Positions 1 through 12,971 of a stretch of 64,000 bases of DNA are shown piece by piece. A program made the position numbers and the translations under genes. The stretch comes from Blasia pusilla (taxonomy: Eukaryota; Marchantiophyta; Marchantiopsida; Blasiales): NCBI GenBank assembly GCA_050084515.1, contig CM114271.1, positions 50,964,001 through 51,028,000 on the forward strand, written 5' to 3'. A model generated the notes under the pieces. The model searched no databases and had not been told where the DNA came from. It was given only the letters and a program-made list of their open reading frames with translations. The stretch's first letter is position 1. Each line of letters opens with the position of its first letter.

Positions 1-1979
1 AGAAGATCTCGCTTGGGAACCTGAGAGTCCGGGGAGTGTGTGCGCAACTCGTTGTGTCAAACTTAGGTAGGTTAGCTGAACTATATATCTAAGCAATTGC
101 AGCAATAAGGGGGTGAAAGTATTTTGTGGAGAGGAGCCGGCAACGACTTGTGTTTCCTTCTTACACGGAGCGTTTGGTTTCTATCAGGGTTGTGTAAACG
201 TTTATGTGATCGCAGTTGAAGACACGCCACAACATCCGAGGGTTGGAATTTTTCTGGATGGCGCAGATTGTCGAGGATTGGTACAAGAAGATGCCCATTA
301 TCACATGAAGTTATTTGACGTTATTTGTTCTCACGACGGCTGGATGTTTCTTGGATGGGCAGGCTATCCAACACATCACTTTGGTTTGTGTGATTTATGC
401 CTACCGTGGATTGAAGGTTTTGCACAGAGATCCGTGTAATAAGATTCGTGTGACCTTAGGTTCGTGTGATTAATATTAGGGAGATTCGTGTGACCTTAAT
501 AGAAACCTTGGCCAACTAGAGATTCGTTGTCTCCTCCTAAATCCATCCGTAGCTCAATATAGCCCGCTAGGTAATGACACATACGTCCCATTATCCCATA
601 CGCTTTCTCGACGCCAATCCCGCGGCTCTCGCGGCCTTGGAGCGTTGGTCGGTAATGAGCTCGTATCTCAGGCGGGCCCGACGTGTTCCGTTGGCGAGCA
701 CTCACTCGTGTCCATTTTAGTTCCGTCCCGTTCATGGCTAAGAAATCTTCGATCCTCCCTCGCCGTGCATTTGTTCGTCGGTTGGACGTTGGGAAGTCAA
801 TGGTCATTTTGTTTGGTTTTGGTGATGGAGTAGGAGCTATATTGTGTGGCTCGCCTATGCTCTCCGTTGGTGCATTCAGAGTATACATACTATCGTGCTT
901 GGGACGGAGATTCTTGTTACGACCCCTACAAGTTCTCTTTTTTTTTTTCGTCACCATCTAGGCTATCCACGTGTCTTCTACACTTGCTTGTTAGGCATTT
1001 TCTCTCCCCACCCCTCTCAAAGGTTTTTCAAATGTCAAACAAATGAGTTTCCAATTCTTTGCCTTAAAAAAGTTCACATAAATTTCTTGACACATAAGCT
1101 CTCCCTAAAGTGCTTTTAGACTTCTTTCATCAAATCTGGTTAAATAAAAGTAATTCTCGTACATCGGAGGCCATTAATTTCCTTACTCCTTCAATTCCCT
1201 TTTGTTAAAAAAAAAGAATAATTGAACGCTTTTAAACACTAGATACGCTTATGTATTTAACATATCGACCGGTCGGAAGACACTACGACTACGTCGCTCG
1301 ACCGCTAAATGTGGAGGATCTCCCGCTACTCTAAGGAGTACATGACGCGCGGGCGGACCGGAACCCGCAACCAAAATTGACGAGCTGGAGGATCGAGTTC
1401 GAGGCCCCACCGCTAAATATGGATGGGCCACTAGCGATCGCAAGGACTCCAGGGACCGAACCGAGTACACAGCGTGCGGACATGGGCGGGCGTACATGGG
1501 AACGGGGAATCGCTAACAGCAGGTACGTGGATAGATAGGTTCTGTGTGTATGCGGAGGTAGTTGTTGTAGATCTTCGGCAGTGGACGTACGTGGCAGGGG
1601 CGGAATCGCTAACCGCAGCAGCAGGCAGTGCGGAGCGATTCTCCGGAACGCTTTCGGGTGACGAACGAGGAAGGAAGGGAAGCGCAGCTGCTGTACATCC
1701 GCTCGCTCGCTCGCTCTTTTCCTCGAGGAAAAACGGAAGTCTGTCTGTGTACGCGAACGGGCGAGCGACTTGCCTTCGGTCTCGCTTCCCTTCGTTGGCT
1801 GGCCATCGCGTCCGTCCTCTGTGCCGCTCGCTCGATTGCTGGGTGGGTGGGTGGGTGGCTCCGGAGAAGAGGCTGGAGATCTTCTGGGAGAGGAGGGAGC
1901 GGGGGGTGATGGCGCGGGCATGCACGGGTTGGCATTTGCAGCGAGGAAAGAAGGTCGATTGAGGGGGGTTGGAGAATTC
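1..1979. other. Upstream non-coding region
   Basis: No supported gene lies here. Open frames on both strands are short, lack recognisable motifs and overlap one another. Short repeats of the phrase GATTCGTGTGACCTTA occur around 440-505. The region from about 1480 onward becomes CpG-rich and is probably the promoter and distal 5' leader of the plus-strand gene that starts at 2194. No TATA box could be assigned with confidence. Confidence 0.5.
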
Positions 1980-2193
1980 GAAGATTGGCAGGAGGGAAGA
2001 GTGGGGGTGGTGATGTGAAAATGGAGGGAGGAGGAGGGGTGGAGGAGGAGGAGGAGGAGGAGGTGGTGGTGGTGGAGGAGGAGGAGGGGGAGGAGGGGGA
2101 GAGGATGATGGAACTGGAATCTTGGAGGCCGAGAGAGAGTATGGCGAGCAAATTTGAGGCGGGGAGAGGTGGCTGAGAAGGTGAGGAGAGGGT
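1980..2193 (+). promoter_or_regulatory. Purine-rich 5' leader (GGA/GGT repeats)
   Basis: Just upstream of the start codon at 2194 the plus strand is almost all purine, with runs of GGA and GGT triplets at about 2025-2100. Long purine-rich leaders are common before plant genes, so I read this as 5' untranslated sequence. The same tract creates long proline/serine-rich open frames on the minus strand; these are composition artefacts. Confidence 0.5.
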
Positions 2194-5100
2194 ATGGCGC
2201 CGGATCCGTCAACGGGCAAGAGCAGAGGGTCGAGGTATCGTTCCAATGACGGTGGAGTGGAGCGAGACTTACAGCGGTCGGAGATGGGAGGGAAAGGGAA
2301 AGGGGAGAAGGAGAGCGGTGGAACAGACTCGGGAAGAGGTTTGAAGAGACGGCAGTACGGAAGTGGTGGGGATGGGGTGGTAGGAGCGACTCCGGTTTCT
2401 GTCTCTAGTTCTCACCGTTCGTCCAAGCGATGGCGCGGCGATGCAGCGGAAGTCATGGACAGTATAGTGCCTGGTGATCGTTGGGATGGAGGAGCTTCGG
2501 ATCCTACCAAAGAAATTTCTGTGTCTGCTGGTAAGAGCAAGCATGAGTCAGACGGCAAGGGCGGGGATGGCAGCGTTGGCAAGGTAACTGCCGCATCCGG
2601 GGGAAAAGAAGGGCCGGATACGGAGAAGCTCATCAGAAAGCAGAGGGTGTCTAAGGCGAGTTTGGCGTCGGACAGCAGGGCAATCACTGTGATGGATTTG
2701 CAAGGAACTGACATCAGTGTTATAGACTCGAACATCAGGATAAAGAACAAGGTTAGTTATCGCAAAGAAACCATCACGGAAATTATGGAGCTGGGGCTGG
2801 ACCAAGGGTTCAAAGAGAATGCGAAAAGTACAGCTGAAGTATCTCGGACCAGGAGACGGTGGGACAGAGACTTGCTCAAAGGAGGTGCTGAAGAAGCTGA
2901 AGAGGCTCATGTACGGGGGAACGTCGGCTCCGAGGGGAGCCAGGAGCGCGAGAAGAGGAAGGAGAAAATACGTGGTAGAGATAGGGATGTAGATATTAGT
3001 AGGGAGCAGAATGGTCGAAAATCGGAAGGGAGTCGCGAACGAGTCACCGACGTTGGTGGCAGACTCGAAAACTCTGATGAACTCGATCAACGTAGCAATG
3101 GTGAGTTCTTTCATCGTATCTTGGGATGCATAAATCTCGACTCTGATGGCAACGCATTTCTTGGTCGTGGTGTGGGGAGTGCTCTTCCCTTGCCAAGAGT
3201 CTACTCTCAGAGGAGCTTCCTCGTCCTCTTAGGGTCCTCTCAATAGTAGGTCATCGAGGGGCCCATTCACCGCGTTACTTCTCAGCGAGACTCAACGGTG
3301 CTTGTTGGATGCATGTGGGAGTTCAATATTAAGGACGTCGAAAAGTCCATGGCTTGTATACGTCGGAGCTTACTCTTTGAATTCTTTGACATTTGGAAAA
3401 GCGTTTCAGGCAACTAGCGTCTCTATAGAGCTTTTGTACGGAGAACTGGTCGTTGGTAGCAAGGTGCGGTCGAAGGGCCACTCGATTCCAGACCCTCATC
3501 CTGGTTCCCACCCTCGAATCCTCTACTTGTCTAATTGCGGATTGCTGGGATTCTAGCGTAGAGTTCTCTGTAGGGCTGGTTGTGATCATAGCTTGGGGAA
3601 TGTATGTGAGCAACTGCGAGTGGTAAAAGATACTTTCAGTCGGTATTTCAGACAAGAAGCTTGTGTGACGTTGAAAAACACAAATATGAGGAGCTAGGGT
3701 TTACCCAACGAAGCTGCGCTGATGCTGCTGGGTATTGTGGAATTTTTTTTAATCAGTCCTGTTAGATACCCTGGGAGGAGATGCCCTTATCCTATTTCAT
3801 TGTACTGTCTCTGTTTCCCCGTAATCTTGGGATCCCCCCTTTCAGAACCTTAGAGAATTTGGAGATCATCGTATAGATTTTGTGGTGAATTTTGTTGTCT
3901 TCAAGGTGAATTGGCTGTGATTGCAATGGTTATCTAAATTTGTCATGTGCAAGTCTGTTAGAATGGAAGATTCAAGAGGAGCTCAGAAATGTCGAGTTGG
4001 AGAAGGAGCTGGAAAATCGCATACGCCGTCGAAGGGAAGAATCAGGTGATCGAGATAGGTGGAGGGATGATGATCGAGAAAGAGATGGAAAGCGTCACTC
4101 TGATACACGAGATGAGCGACACAGGGAAGATTGGTCAAGGAGGGAGAGAGAAAGACACAGTGACAGGCACGAGAGCCGGGCACACAGAGAAGAAAGTCGA
4201 CCATCTGAGGGAAAACAAAGAGAAGACAGACATTATGAAAGTGATCGTGAATACAGATCGTATCGTGAAGATCGACACTATGGAGCCCGTTCAAAGGATC
4301 CAGAAGATGAGGGCCGACCAGATCGCAGTAAAGATCAGGAGCACCGAGATAGAAAAGGGCGTGATAAGTTTGTGGGTCATGAAGTGGAACAGCGATCTCG
4401 TGACAAGTGTTACAAGGATGAGGCATCTGAAAGAGAGAAATCATATTCTGCAAATGCTTTTGTAGAGGCTGTTGATGTGCTGCGAACTGAGCTACAATCA
4501 AAGAGGGCCCGCGAAAATGATGTTATGGAGGGATATGGAGGAGAGGGAGATCACTCCAGGTATACACTAATTAAATTCCTGTGGATTGGATTTTTCAATT
4601 TTTTTTCATTTGTTGAATGAGTAGTAGAGGATTCTTAGGACACTCTCTTAGTTGTATCCGGGAGTTGGGGTTTGCAGAGAATTCAAAGTTGAGAAAGGAG
4701 ATATTCCTTCCTTATGGCTTGATGCTGTGTTAAAAAGTCCACTCCAGTTCCTGATACTCTGTCTAAGTTGGGCATGTTTGCAGATTTTTTGGGCTCCTTG
4801 TTTGCCTTTCATTGTGAATCTGACCCATTGCATGCAATCCCTGTGCAGGCAAGGAGGGCGTCCAGGGGACGTTATTGTCTCTACTGGAAATGATTTTGCT
4901 TATGATGACAGGCCTAGGCATGTTAGAGAGGACAGGGATGCAGATGGTCGACTTGAATACCCACCTCGAGGATCACCAAGAGACCATGATAATTTGGTGA
5001 CGAAGAGTACAGGCAACAATTGGCGTAGTGAGGGTCAAACTCTAGAGCTCCTGCAGGAAGGACTTCCTTCCCCCCGGCATGGTGCTAGAGCTTCACCTCC

Positions 5101-8100
5101 TTCCAATCGCATGGACTATGCTTCCCCTCCTCGTTCTGAAGATAGAAGGTCACCTCGCTATCCTTCTCAGAGATCCCTTTCACCTCCTCAGATTGATGCA
5201 GGCTCTGGCCCATCACGAGGAAAGGCAGGGCATGGGGAATGGTTTGAACCCAGTAATAGTGTCAATAGCTCTACAGGTCCTCAAAGAAGGCCAACTGGTG
5301 GTGGCCTCCTGGCTGGTGATCGCCGGGATCGGGTGAAGTGGCATGCTGGTGCAGAGGAAGAGGTAAAGAGTGGGATGTATCGAGGTCATCGTGGTATTGA
5401 TGATGGCAGAGAATGCTCATTGAGTCCTCAAAGGCTGCGAGATCAACACCTGGCTTCAGTGTCCTTGAAACCCCCATTGCATGGACAGGATAACTTTCCA
5501 AGGGGCACGGTAAGCCGAGGCGACCGGGAGAGGTGGAGGAGTTCAACACAGGCTGGAGCTGCAAGCATTGATGGTGGGCAGATGGATCATCATGGTCTAG
5601 ATGACTTATCACCCAGAGAAAGAAATGAACGAGTACGACGGATTTCAATGAACAGACCACCCGGAAGCCCAATGGTTAGGCCACAACTGGCTTCACTACC
5701 TGTTCCACCATTGGCCCCGTTACCACCTCCTCCTCCATTTCGGCCAGGCATTGATAATCCTGCAGTTCTTGGGCCACCCAATGGTGGTTTTGATGATGGA
5801 AACTGTTCTAGAGAGCAAGGAAGAGTGGACAGAAAAGGTGGTCCCCTACGGAGAGGCGAAGGGGGTGGTGGGATTGGGCCAGGGGATGCTTGGAGGGGTG
5901 TAAATATGGGTAACTGGAATTCCAGAAATCAGGGCCCACTACCAGGAAATGCTTTTCCGCTTTTCCCTCCTCAATTTGCCCCACATCCAGCCTCAGGAGG
6001 AGCAGGTTTTCCTGGTATGGGGCAGCAGTTTCCTGGGCCCCCCATATTTCCTGGTGCCGGTGGGAGACCACCCCTAGATATGGGCTTTGGAGGCAGATTC
6101 ATGGGCCCGGGCAGTCATATGGGTGAAAGTGGGGATGGTTTTCTTGGACCTGGTCGTGGGGGTGGATGGCATGGACCTGGAGAAGGGGATGATGGCCGTG
6201 GTCCTCCTCTTATGGGCCCAGTCGATGGATGGGAAGGTCCTGGTCCACATGGGGATGATCGGCATAGACATGGGCGAATAGATTGGGATAGGGGTGGACC
6301 CATGGGAGTGAGGGTGTGGGAAAGAGATAGAGAACGGGAATTGTGGGAGGGGCGTCCGAGGGAGGGAGCTTCAGACTTCATGCCACTCCGCTCACAGATG
6401 GAGGCTCCTCTTCAAAATTCAGCATTCCCTCCAGGTGGGACTGCTTGGGGTATGCCACGAGAGCCTCAAGTTCCAAATGAAGTAAAACCCCGACCAGAAC
6501 GACCACCATTTGATATTCAGGATGTGAAGAGAAAAACCGAGGGAGTGCATTCAAAGGCGAAAGCTGCGAAGCCTTGGGGTAGGGCACTGAGCGGGAATGA
6601 AGTGAAGCGGAATAAGTATGCAACTGCTATGATGCAAGCTGTTCTTTCCCAGCTAGACATTTCGCCTAATCTGGCAGGACAGGAACTCTATGACAAGTTC
6701 TGTGGATTGTTACCAGTATGTGAATCTGACAAACAAATGCACACGTCTGATGAGGAAGATGCAGCCTCTGATGTTACAGATGAAGACCTAAAGATGCAGG
6801 TTGGTGGCTACTCATTTTCCCTCTCTTTGTGTTTCATTGAGATTTGGAATTTCCATCATGTGGCAATTGTTTGGGATTGGGATCTGTATTAAGAAGATTC
6901 CAAGGGTGTGACATTGTCCTAAACAAGGTTGTCCTATGTTTTAGCTGAAGTAAAGGCCTTGGTGGTCATTCATGCCCTTTGTCTTGCTAGTGAGAAGGGG
7001 TTCACATATATTCAAAGGATGGTAGGTAGGTTGTGATGTGTTTCACCAAAGTAGACGTATGGAAATGAAAGCTGCATCTATCTCTACTCTCTGATATCTT
7101 TCTCCCGATCAGGTGGATTCTGAAGCAGAGGCTTTATTATCAGGTCCACGACTGCTACCAAAGCTTCTTCCTCCCCTTCCAGAAGGTGTTTTTGAGGTTT
7201 GTATCAACACAACTTTGTTAGGTTTGGTCTTGTGCTACGGCTTGTGTAAATTTTTGTACAGGAATGTGAAATTTGACTTCAAATTCCCAGGACCTCCGAG
7301 GAAGTTGTGTGGGAGACATGTCCAACAAACTGAAACTCTGTAGGAGGTTTCCTTCAGGTCCTTTGTTTTCTATGTCTCTATTGAACAGATCTAAAGGGCA
7401 TTTCTTCTTTGAGGTGATAGGTTACTTTGGATTACAGAATTACTGACTTGCAATGTGTTTCTCTGTGTTTCCCATGCTGGAATGATCAACTCAGTCTGCA
7501 CTAGGATTATACAGGAATCCAGAGCATGAAAATCAGCTCCAGAAGTCTTTGGTGGGGTCTTTTATTCTACCATTCGATCCCGCAACCATCAAATTGCCAT
7601 CTTTTAAGTTGGAGCTCAACAGAAGTCACTCTGTGCCAAGAAAAGATCAACCCGTTGCCATAGGGGCCCTTCTCCTGGGTCAGCAGGATGTTGATGTTCT
7701 AGATTCAGAAAATGGAGCAGATTTTATGAAGTCTGAAGATGAAGCTCCAGTGGGGAATGTACCTCATGAACTTGAGGTTCCTGAGGTTCGAGGCAAGGTT
7801 GGCGAGGCTTTGGAGGAGGAGTTCATGCCATTGCATGGGGAAGTTGCAGAGTACAGTGATAGAGAATTTGATGCAGACATGGAAGATCCTTTGGAAGAAG
7901 AAAGTTTGAAAGAATCTCAGGTGGTTTCAGCTTTCATAGGCGTGGAGGCCAGTGTTGAGAATAGTGTCACAATTGAAGTAGATGAGTTCCCTATAGAGAA
8001 AGAAGCTTTAAAGCACGATGACACTAATGCTGATGTAAAGAACTTGTCAGCTGAGGTTGAAGATAATCTTCATGTGAAAGAGTTTTCAGATGGGGAAGAT

Positions 8101-9615
8101 CAAGAAACTTGTGTGGGGGTCCAAGTCTATTCTGGAGAGAATGTAAATAGTCCCGCCGAATCCAAGATTGCTTCAAATTGTGCGAACGACATCAGACCTT
8201 ATCAAAATGTCCTAAGAGGGGAGGAGGGACTACTCGTAGAGGAGAGATACAGTGATGGTGTTGGGCCAGAAGAGAACATCCCAAGAGAGGTGGAAAAATT
8301 ACTGGTAGAAGAGAGGGTTGGTGATCCAGGTGATCCAGGTGAGGATGTCCTGGTAGGGGAGGAAATAGTTCCAGTAGAGGAGAGGAATGATGATGGTGTG
8401 GGACCAGATGGTAATATCCTGGTAGAAGAGGAAAGACCACCGGTAGAAGAGAAGAATGGTGATGATGGTGAACCAGATGAGAATGTCCTGGTAGAAGAAA
8501 TTATTTCAGTTGAAGAGAGAGATGATGATGATGGTGGTAGTAGGCCGGATGAGAGTGTCCTGGTAGACAAGGATATGATGCAAGTAGACGAGAGGGATGG
8601 TGATGATGAAGGGCCAGATGACAGTATCCTTGTGGAGGGTGGAAGGACTGTAGAAGAAAGGAGATGTGATGATGCTGGGTCAAATGAGAATGTCATAGAT
8701 GAGAACATGCTGGTAGAGGAAGGACTAGAACCGGTAGAAGAGGGAGAGGGCATGCAGGTTGTAGTAATGTCTGAAGCTATTACAGAAGATGTCGTGGAAG
8801 TTCATGATGTGCCATCACCAGGGATAATGAAAGAGCTCTCACCGGTAGAAGAGGGAGAGGACATGCAGGTTGTAGTTATGTCTGAAGCTATTACAGAAGA
8901 TGTCGTGGGAATTCATGATGTGCCATCACCAGGGATAATGAAAGAGCTCTCACCGGTAGAAGAGGGAGAGGACATGCAGGTTGTAGTTATGTCTGAAGCT
9001 ATTACAGAAGATGTCGTGGAAGTTCATAATGTGCCATCACCAGGGATAATGAAAGGGCTCTCACCGGAAGCTTCAGTTGTAGAGGAGATAAGAGAAGCAG
9101 CGGGAGACATTTTTGTGGTAAATGCAGAGATTTCGCAAACAGTCGAAGTAGAGGCTGACAAGGGGGAGTCTTTTGCCACTACTAATACTTTCGAAGAGTT
9201 CAAGCAGGTCGAAGTTCACGTAACGCCGGTGAAGGAAGTTGAAGACACGGAGGATCAGCAGTCCAAGCAGTATTCCTCTCATGTGGAGCTTTTGAATGAC
9301 ACTCAGAATGACTTGCCTGAAGAAATTCCCAGTACACTAGTTCTGGAGAATGATCTTAGGATGGAGCGCAATGGCAAATTGAAGGAAATCAATGAGAGGC
9401 CTCCAGTTGAAGAGCTACCGGTATTGGAGATACCAGAAACCCTTACGAGGCTTAGAAAGCGAAGGGCTAGTAGTCGTCTGTTGGCTCAAGTGGAGGCTGG
9501 GTCTCAACAAGATGGATCTGTGGGTCAGGGTTCAGGGAGAGGAAATAAAGGGGGTGCTAAGGGAACAACTAGAACATCTCAGCGCAGGTCAAAGCGCAGA
9601 GGAAGTACACATTGA
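2194..9615 (+). CDS. Large charged nuclear protein, plant ZC3H13-like type (5 exons)
   Basis: Exons inferred by hand are 2194-3100, 3962-4559, 4849-6799, 7113-7196 and 7495-9615. All introns are GT/AG and phases match (1, 2, 0, 0). The sum is 5661 nt, or 1886 residues plus stop. The N-terminus (to about residue 300) is Ser/Gly/Lys/Arg-rich. Residues about 303-480 are an Arg/Asp/Glu/His-rich low-complexity stretch starting with RIRRRREESGDRDRW. A Gly/Pro-rich middle contains AWRG, WNSRN and IDWDRGG. The best-conserved block is near residues 1084-1125 (AMMQAVLSQLDISPNL). An acidic repeat region follows, then a basic tail (RLRKRR, SQRRSKRR) that could be a nuclear signal. From memory, order and motifs resemble plant proteins labelled zinc finger CCCH domain-containing protein 13, whose animal namesake belongs to the m6A-writer complex. 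No CCCH finger is visible here. Exon structure is firm; the family name is moderate. Confidence 0.8.
8731..9063 (+). repeat. Three in-frame 111-bp coding repeats
   Basis: Three adjacent 111-bp units (8731-8841, 8842-8952, 8953-9063) encode near-identical 37-residue acidic blocks beginning PVEEGE and ending KELS or KGLS. They differ by a few substitutions. They occupy about residues 1593-1703 of the host protein. A looser series of about 27-30 residue VLVEE...DDG units precedes them (about 8210-8720). The frame is preserved throughout, which suggests recent tandem duplication in an acidic, probably disordered region. Confidence 0.9.
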
Positions 9616-12600
9616 GACTCTTAAAGTAATCTTTTTTTTCTTCTGGGTTTCCAATGCTTTGAATTACCTCTTGATGTTGAGTCCTTGTGCAGTTGCTTTG
9701 AAAATTTTCTGATTAGCAGTCTACAAATGCAGAGGTCAGGGTCATCATCATAGTGCTACATTTTCAAGATCATGTAGTGTCAATTTAATGAGTAGGGACC
9801 AGGGACAATGTCGTAGTAAATTGTTGCTAAGTATTGCAGTTTTTTGTGTGACCTTGAGTGTAGAAACTATCCTTGCTTGATGCCAGCTTTGTTGCATGTG
9901 GGATGGTCTATTGCCAAGGTTTGAGAAGTCATTTTCAATTGCACCAGGTTATTAATGTTACAGTACTCATGTAGGTGGACAGAATTGCATGTTACTCAAA
10001 TTACTACTGTTGAACCGAAGACCCCACCCAAGTAAATGAAGTGGTAATAGCGAGCTCGCGCAGTAGTTTCAGTTTATTTTGAAAATCCTGTTGAGGTGGG
10101 AAACATGTGGTTCGTATATGTGCATCGAAAGAGTGGATGGTGATGGTGCGGACTGGAGATTTAAGCGCCTGACATTACGGAGTTAGGCGCTTAGATTCAG
10201 ACCTAAGGATCACTGGAAGGTAGCGAGAGAAAATTCCAAAAATTCACGGTTGTTTGTCACGTCTCCCTTTGTCTGTCGTGACAGGAATGACTTTTAAACA
10301 TGACGACCATGGATTCAAGATCTGTGTCGGACTATGAACCAAGGCGGTCGCGTACGAAGGTGGTAGAGCTCGTACACGGCACAAAGAGCGTTTGGGTCCT
10401 TTGGGGAAAGACACGGTCGCAGATGTGTCCAGTCCCCTCCTCTTATGGTTTCTCCATGCTAAGGGATGGGAGTGGAAACACTTGACAAAGAGAAGGGGTT
10501 TCCGAACGGCATAGAAATGTACTCTTCTCTTACTTGGGCGAGTGTGGCAGCCCAATAGCAAATGCACCACAGTTGTGGAACGGATTAGCCCGACGTCAGA
10601 CGGACATACTTGTATGGGAACTCTGGCTGGGAATGGGCGTAGGTGGACGACTGACTTGCCTGTGGAGTCAATGGTTTGTCACTTGGGGTAGCTTGACTCG
10701 ACGATTAAGAACTGTCGAGTCAAGTTTCATGCCGGCTATGGCTACGGGGGCACGGTCTCCCAGTCACTTATTAGAGAGTACATTCGGGTACAGAGCCAAA
10801 CCAAAACTAAAAACAACCTAGTCTAGCCTTAACACCTGACCAGATCTACGACAATAACCCAGGTCCTTGCAATTTGATATGGGTGTTTGTTACTCTCTGC
10901 AGCATACGATGAGAAGGGAGCTTGCAATCCAAATGGTATGACAGTAGAGCACTGCCATGTTGTCATCCAAGTTCAAGTTTCACCACGGAGGTGCATAGTT
11001 TACTCTACAACCGAGAAGGAGATCTTTTAAAGTCTTTTCATGACCAAGTAAAACCGAAAAATTGTGCTTGTTCATAGCTCTCTTCGTCTATAAAAGATGA
11101 ATGGAAGGAAAAAGATGAATGGCGTGTTTAAAGTAGAGAGGACAGCTGAAAACGGATGAAAGCTTTAATACTCGTTAATGAATGGAAACGCTGTGCCAAA
11201 TACTACTCCTGGATTCCACTGAGTGTCTGCAATTGTTTGTATGGTCAACCAGTTTGTATGTATGGATAGCGATTCAGTCAGCTAACAGAAAAGCTGTAAT
11301 CCAGCTTCTAACGCCGAAGGTTAATCAGACTCTAATACGCCTACACTGAATCAAGCAATAAAACGTTCGACAATGGATGACCATTGCAGCAGATCAGCGT
11401 TGGGTCATTAGTTCAGATGATGAAAAGGGAGGAAAGCCGCCTTGAATCGAGTGATTTGAGTTAATATCAGTCGAGAGACTTGACTGCTATACACTCTAAA
11501 CTAACTCTCAGCTGTCTCTAAAGTTGGCCTCAATCGGAGGGAGGGAATATAGCCGAAATCAAGCAATCTACTTTCTAATGTAGAGAGAGATATTGCCTCC
11601 TCTTTGTACTCTAAAGGGTGAAAAATATGGGATCGATAGATTCGAGGTAATCGTCGAAACGAAAGCAGAAGTCCAGTCAGAGGGAAGAACCACTGCAGTT
11701 TATGGATAAGTGTGAAGTTAGCGGTCATGCACGGAAACGAGGCAAGTTTATGAAACGAAGGTGGACTTGTTTAAAAGCTTAAGTAGAGTTGGAAGTGTTG
11801 AATTCCATTTACTTCCTGTAAATGTCGAGTCCACAGCTCCAGCAATTTCGAAAGACGTTGGAGTTGAAAGTAGAAAAGGGAATCACACACCGAATACGAT
11901 TGTCAGGGTGAAAATTAAACGAGGAATACTGTGCTGAAAATCATAGAGGATTCCTTCCTTCATGGAGATAAGCTCACCTGTCCACGTTAAAATAGAGTTT
12001 CCTCAGCCAGCTTTCGTTTCTCCAATTTCTCCAGGACTAGAGGGGACAGTTACAGAGCTCTGCACCTCTCTGCTAGATCTACCATCCTTCGCACGGCAGC
12101 TCCACCACTGGTCAGAAGGCAGTGAAAATTTCCCCGCCAATCTTCTCCACGAAAATCTGACAACAGCTTGGATGGACGTTCAACTAGGAATGTAGTCCCA
12201 TCAACTACACTTCTACATCAGGAAGCCCCTGTTCTATGATAGTATCTGAAGACTCACTTTGAAGACCCTACACACCAAACCCGAGGACTCGTGTTGCCTC
12301 CCACAGACCCACCAGAAATCACCATGACTCCCACTCGTTTCTGAATGGAGCCTGAAAGGGAACGAGTCCAATTCTCTGGGAAAAAGCTCCACTTCGCTCA
12401 TACACTGAAAATCCTACATAGATCACACGTAATTCGTGTTGAGAGTGCATGACCGAAAATGATTTTCAGGGCTGGATGAACGTAAGAACACTCAGCTTCA
12501 CCTCCAAAGGAAAATGAAAGTAGATCCTTTGTTCATTACAAACTTGTAATCATCAGCACATTGGTGCCACTCATGGGCACTTTCTGTATCTAGATGTTGA

Positions 12601-12971
12601 GATTCCAACACGATCGACTGTATGCACTGCTGTGTTAACTGGACAACTGTCACGTCAAGGATTCTGACCTGGTCATGCTTAGCACAGCCCGAACGTCCTA
12701 CGTCCAATACCTACTAGTACTTGTAATTTTCTAATTGTGGAGATGAACCTCCCACTGCAAGAGATTGTCCACTTGGACCAATTAATGAGGACTCAAAATC
12801 TTGCGCCTAAACCTACCTCTCTTTCGCTTTACAACTATGCCTGTAGTCTTGTTTCTTCGCTGTATCCAGCGTAGACTCAGAAATGGTTTATCCAATCCAC
12901 CTATTATACAGGAGAAACCAACCCACTGAGAGTAGCTCCTGGGGTACACGCTCCACAACAGAGTCCAAGTG
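9616..12971. other. Convergent intergenic region and 3' UTRs
   Basis: This 3.3-kb gap lies between the stop of the ZC3H13-like gene (plus) and the stop of the PTST1-like gene (minus), so both ends should hold 3' untranslated sequence. No open frame showed family motifs. Two short perfect inverted repeats are visible: 9-bp arms at 10162-10170 and 10184-10192, and 11-bp arms at 10692-10702 and 10714-10724. Nothing else was recognised. Confidence 0.5.

Noticed and set aside
113-439. Open frame of 108 codons near the left edge
   Set aside because: It lacks an ATG start (begins GTG), shows no known motif and has no splice context, so it is most likely a chance frame.
1331-2246. Long Pro/Ser-rich minus-strand frames
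   Set aside because: They arise from the purine-rich 5' leader and CpG-rich promoter of the plus-strand gene; composition alone explains them.
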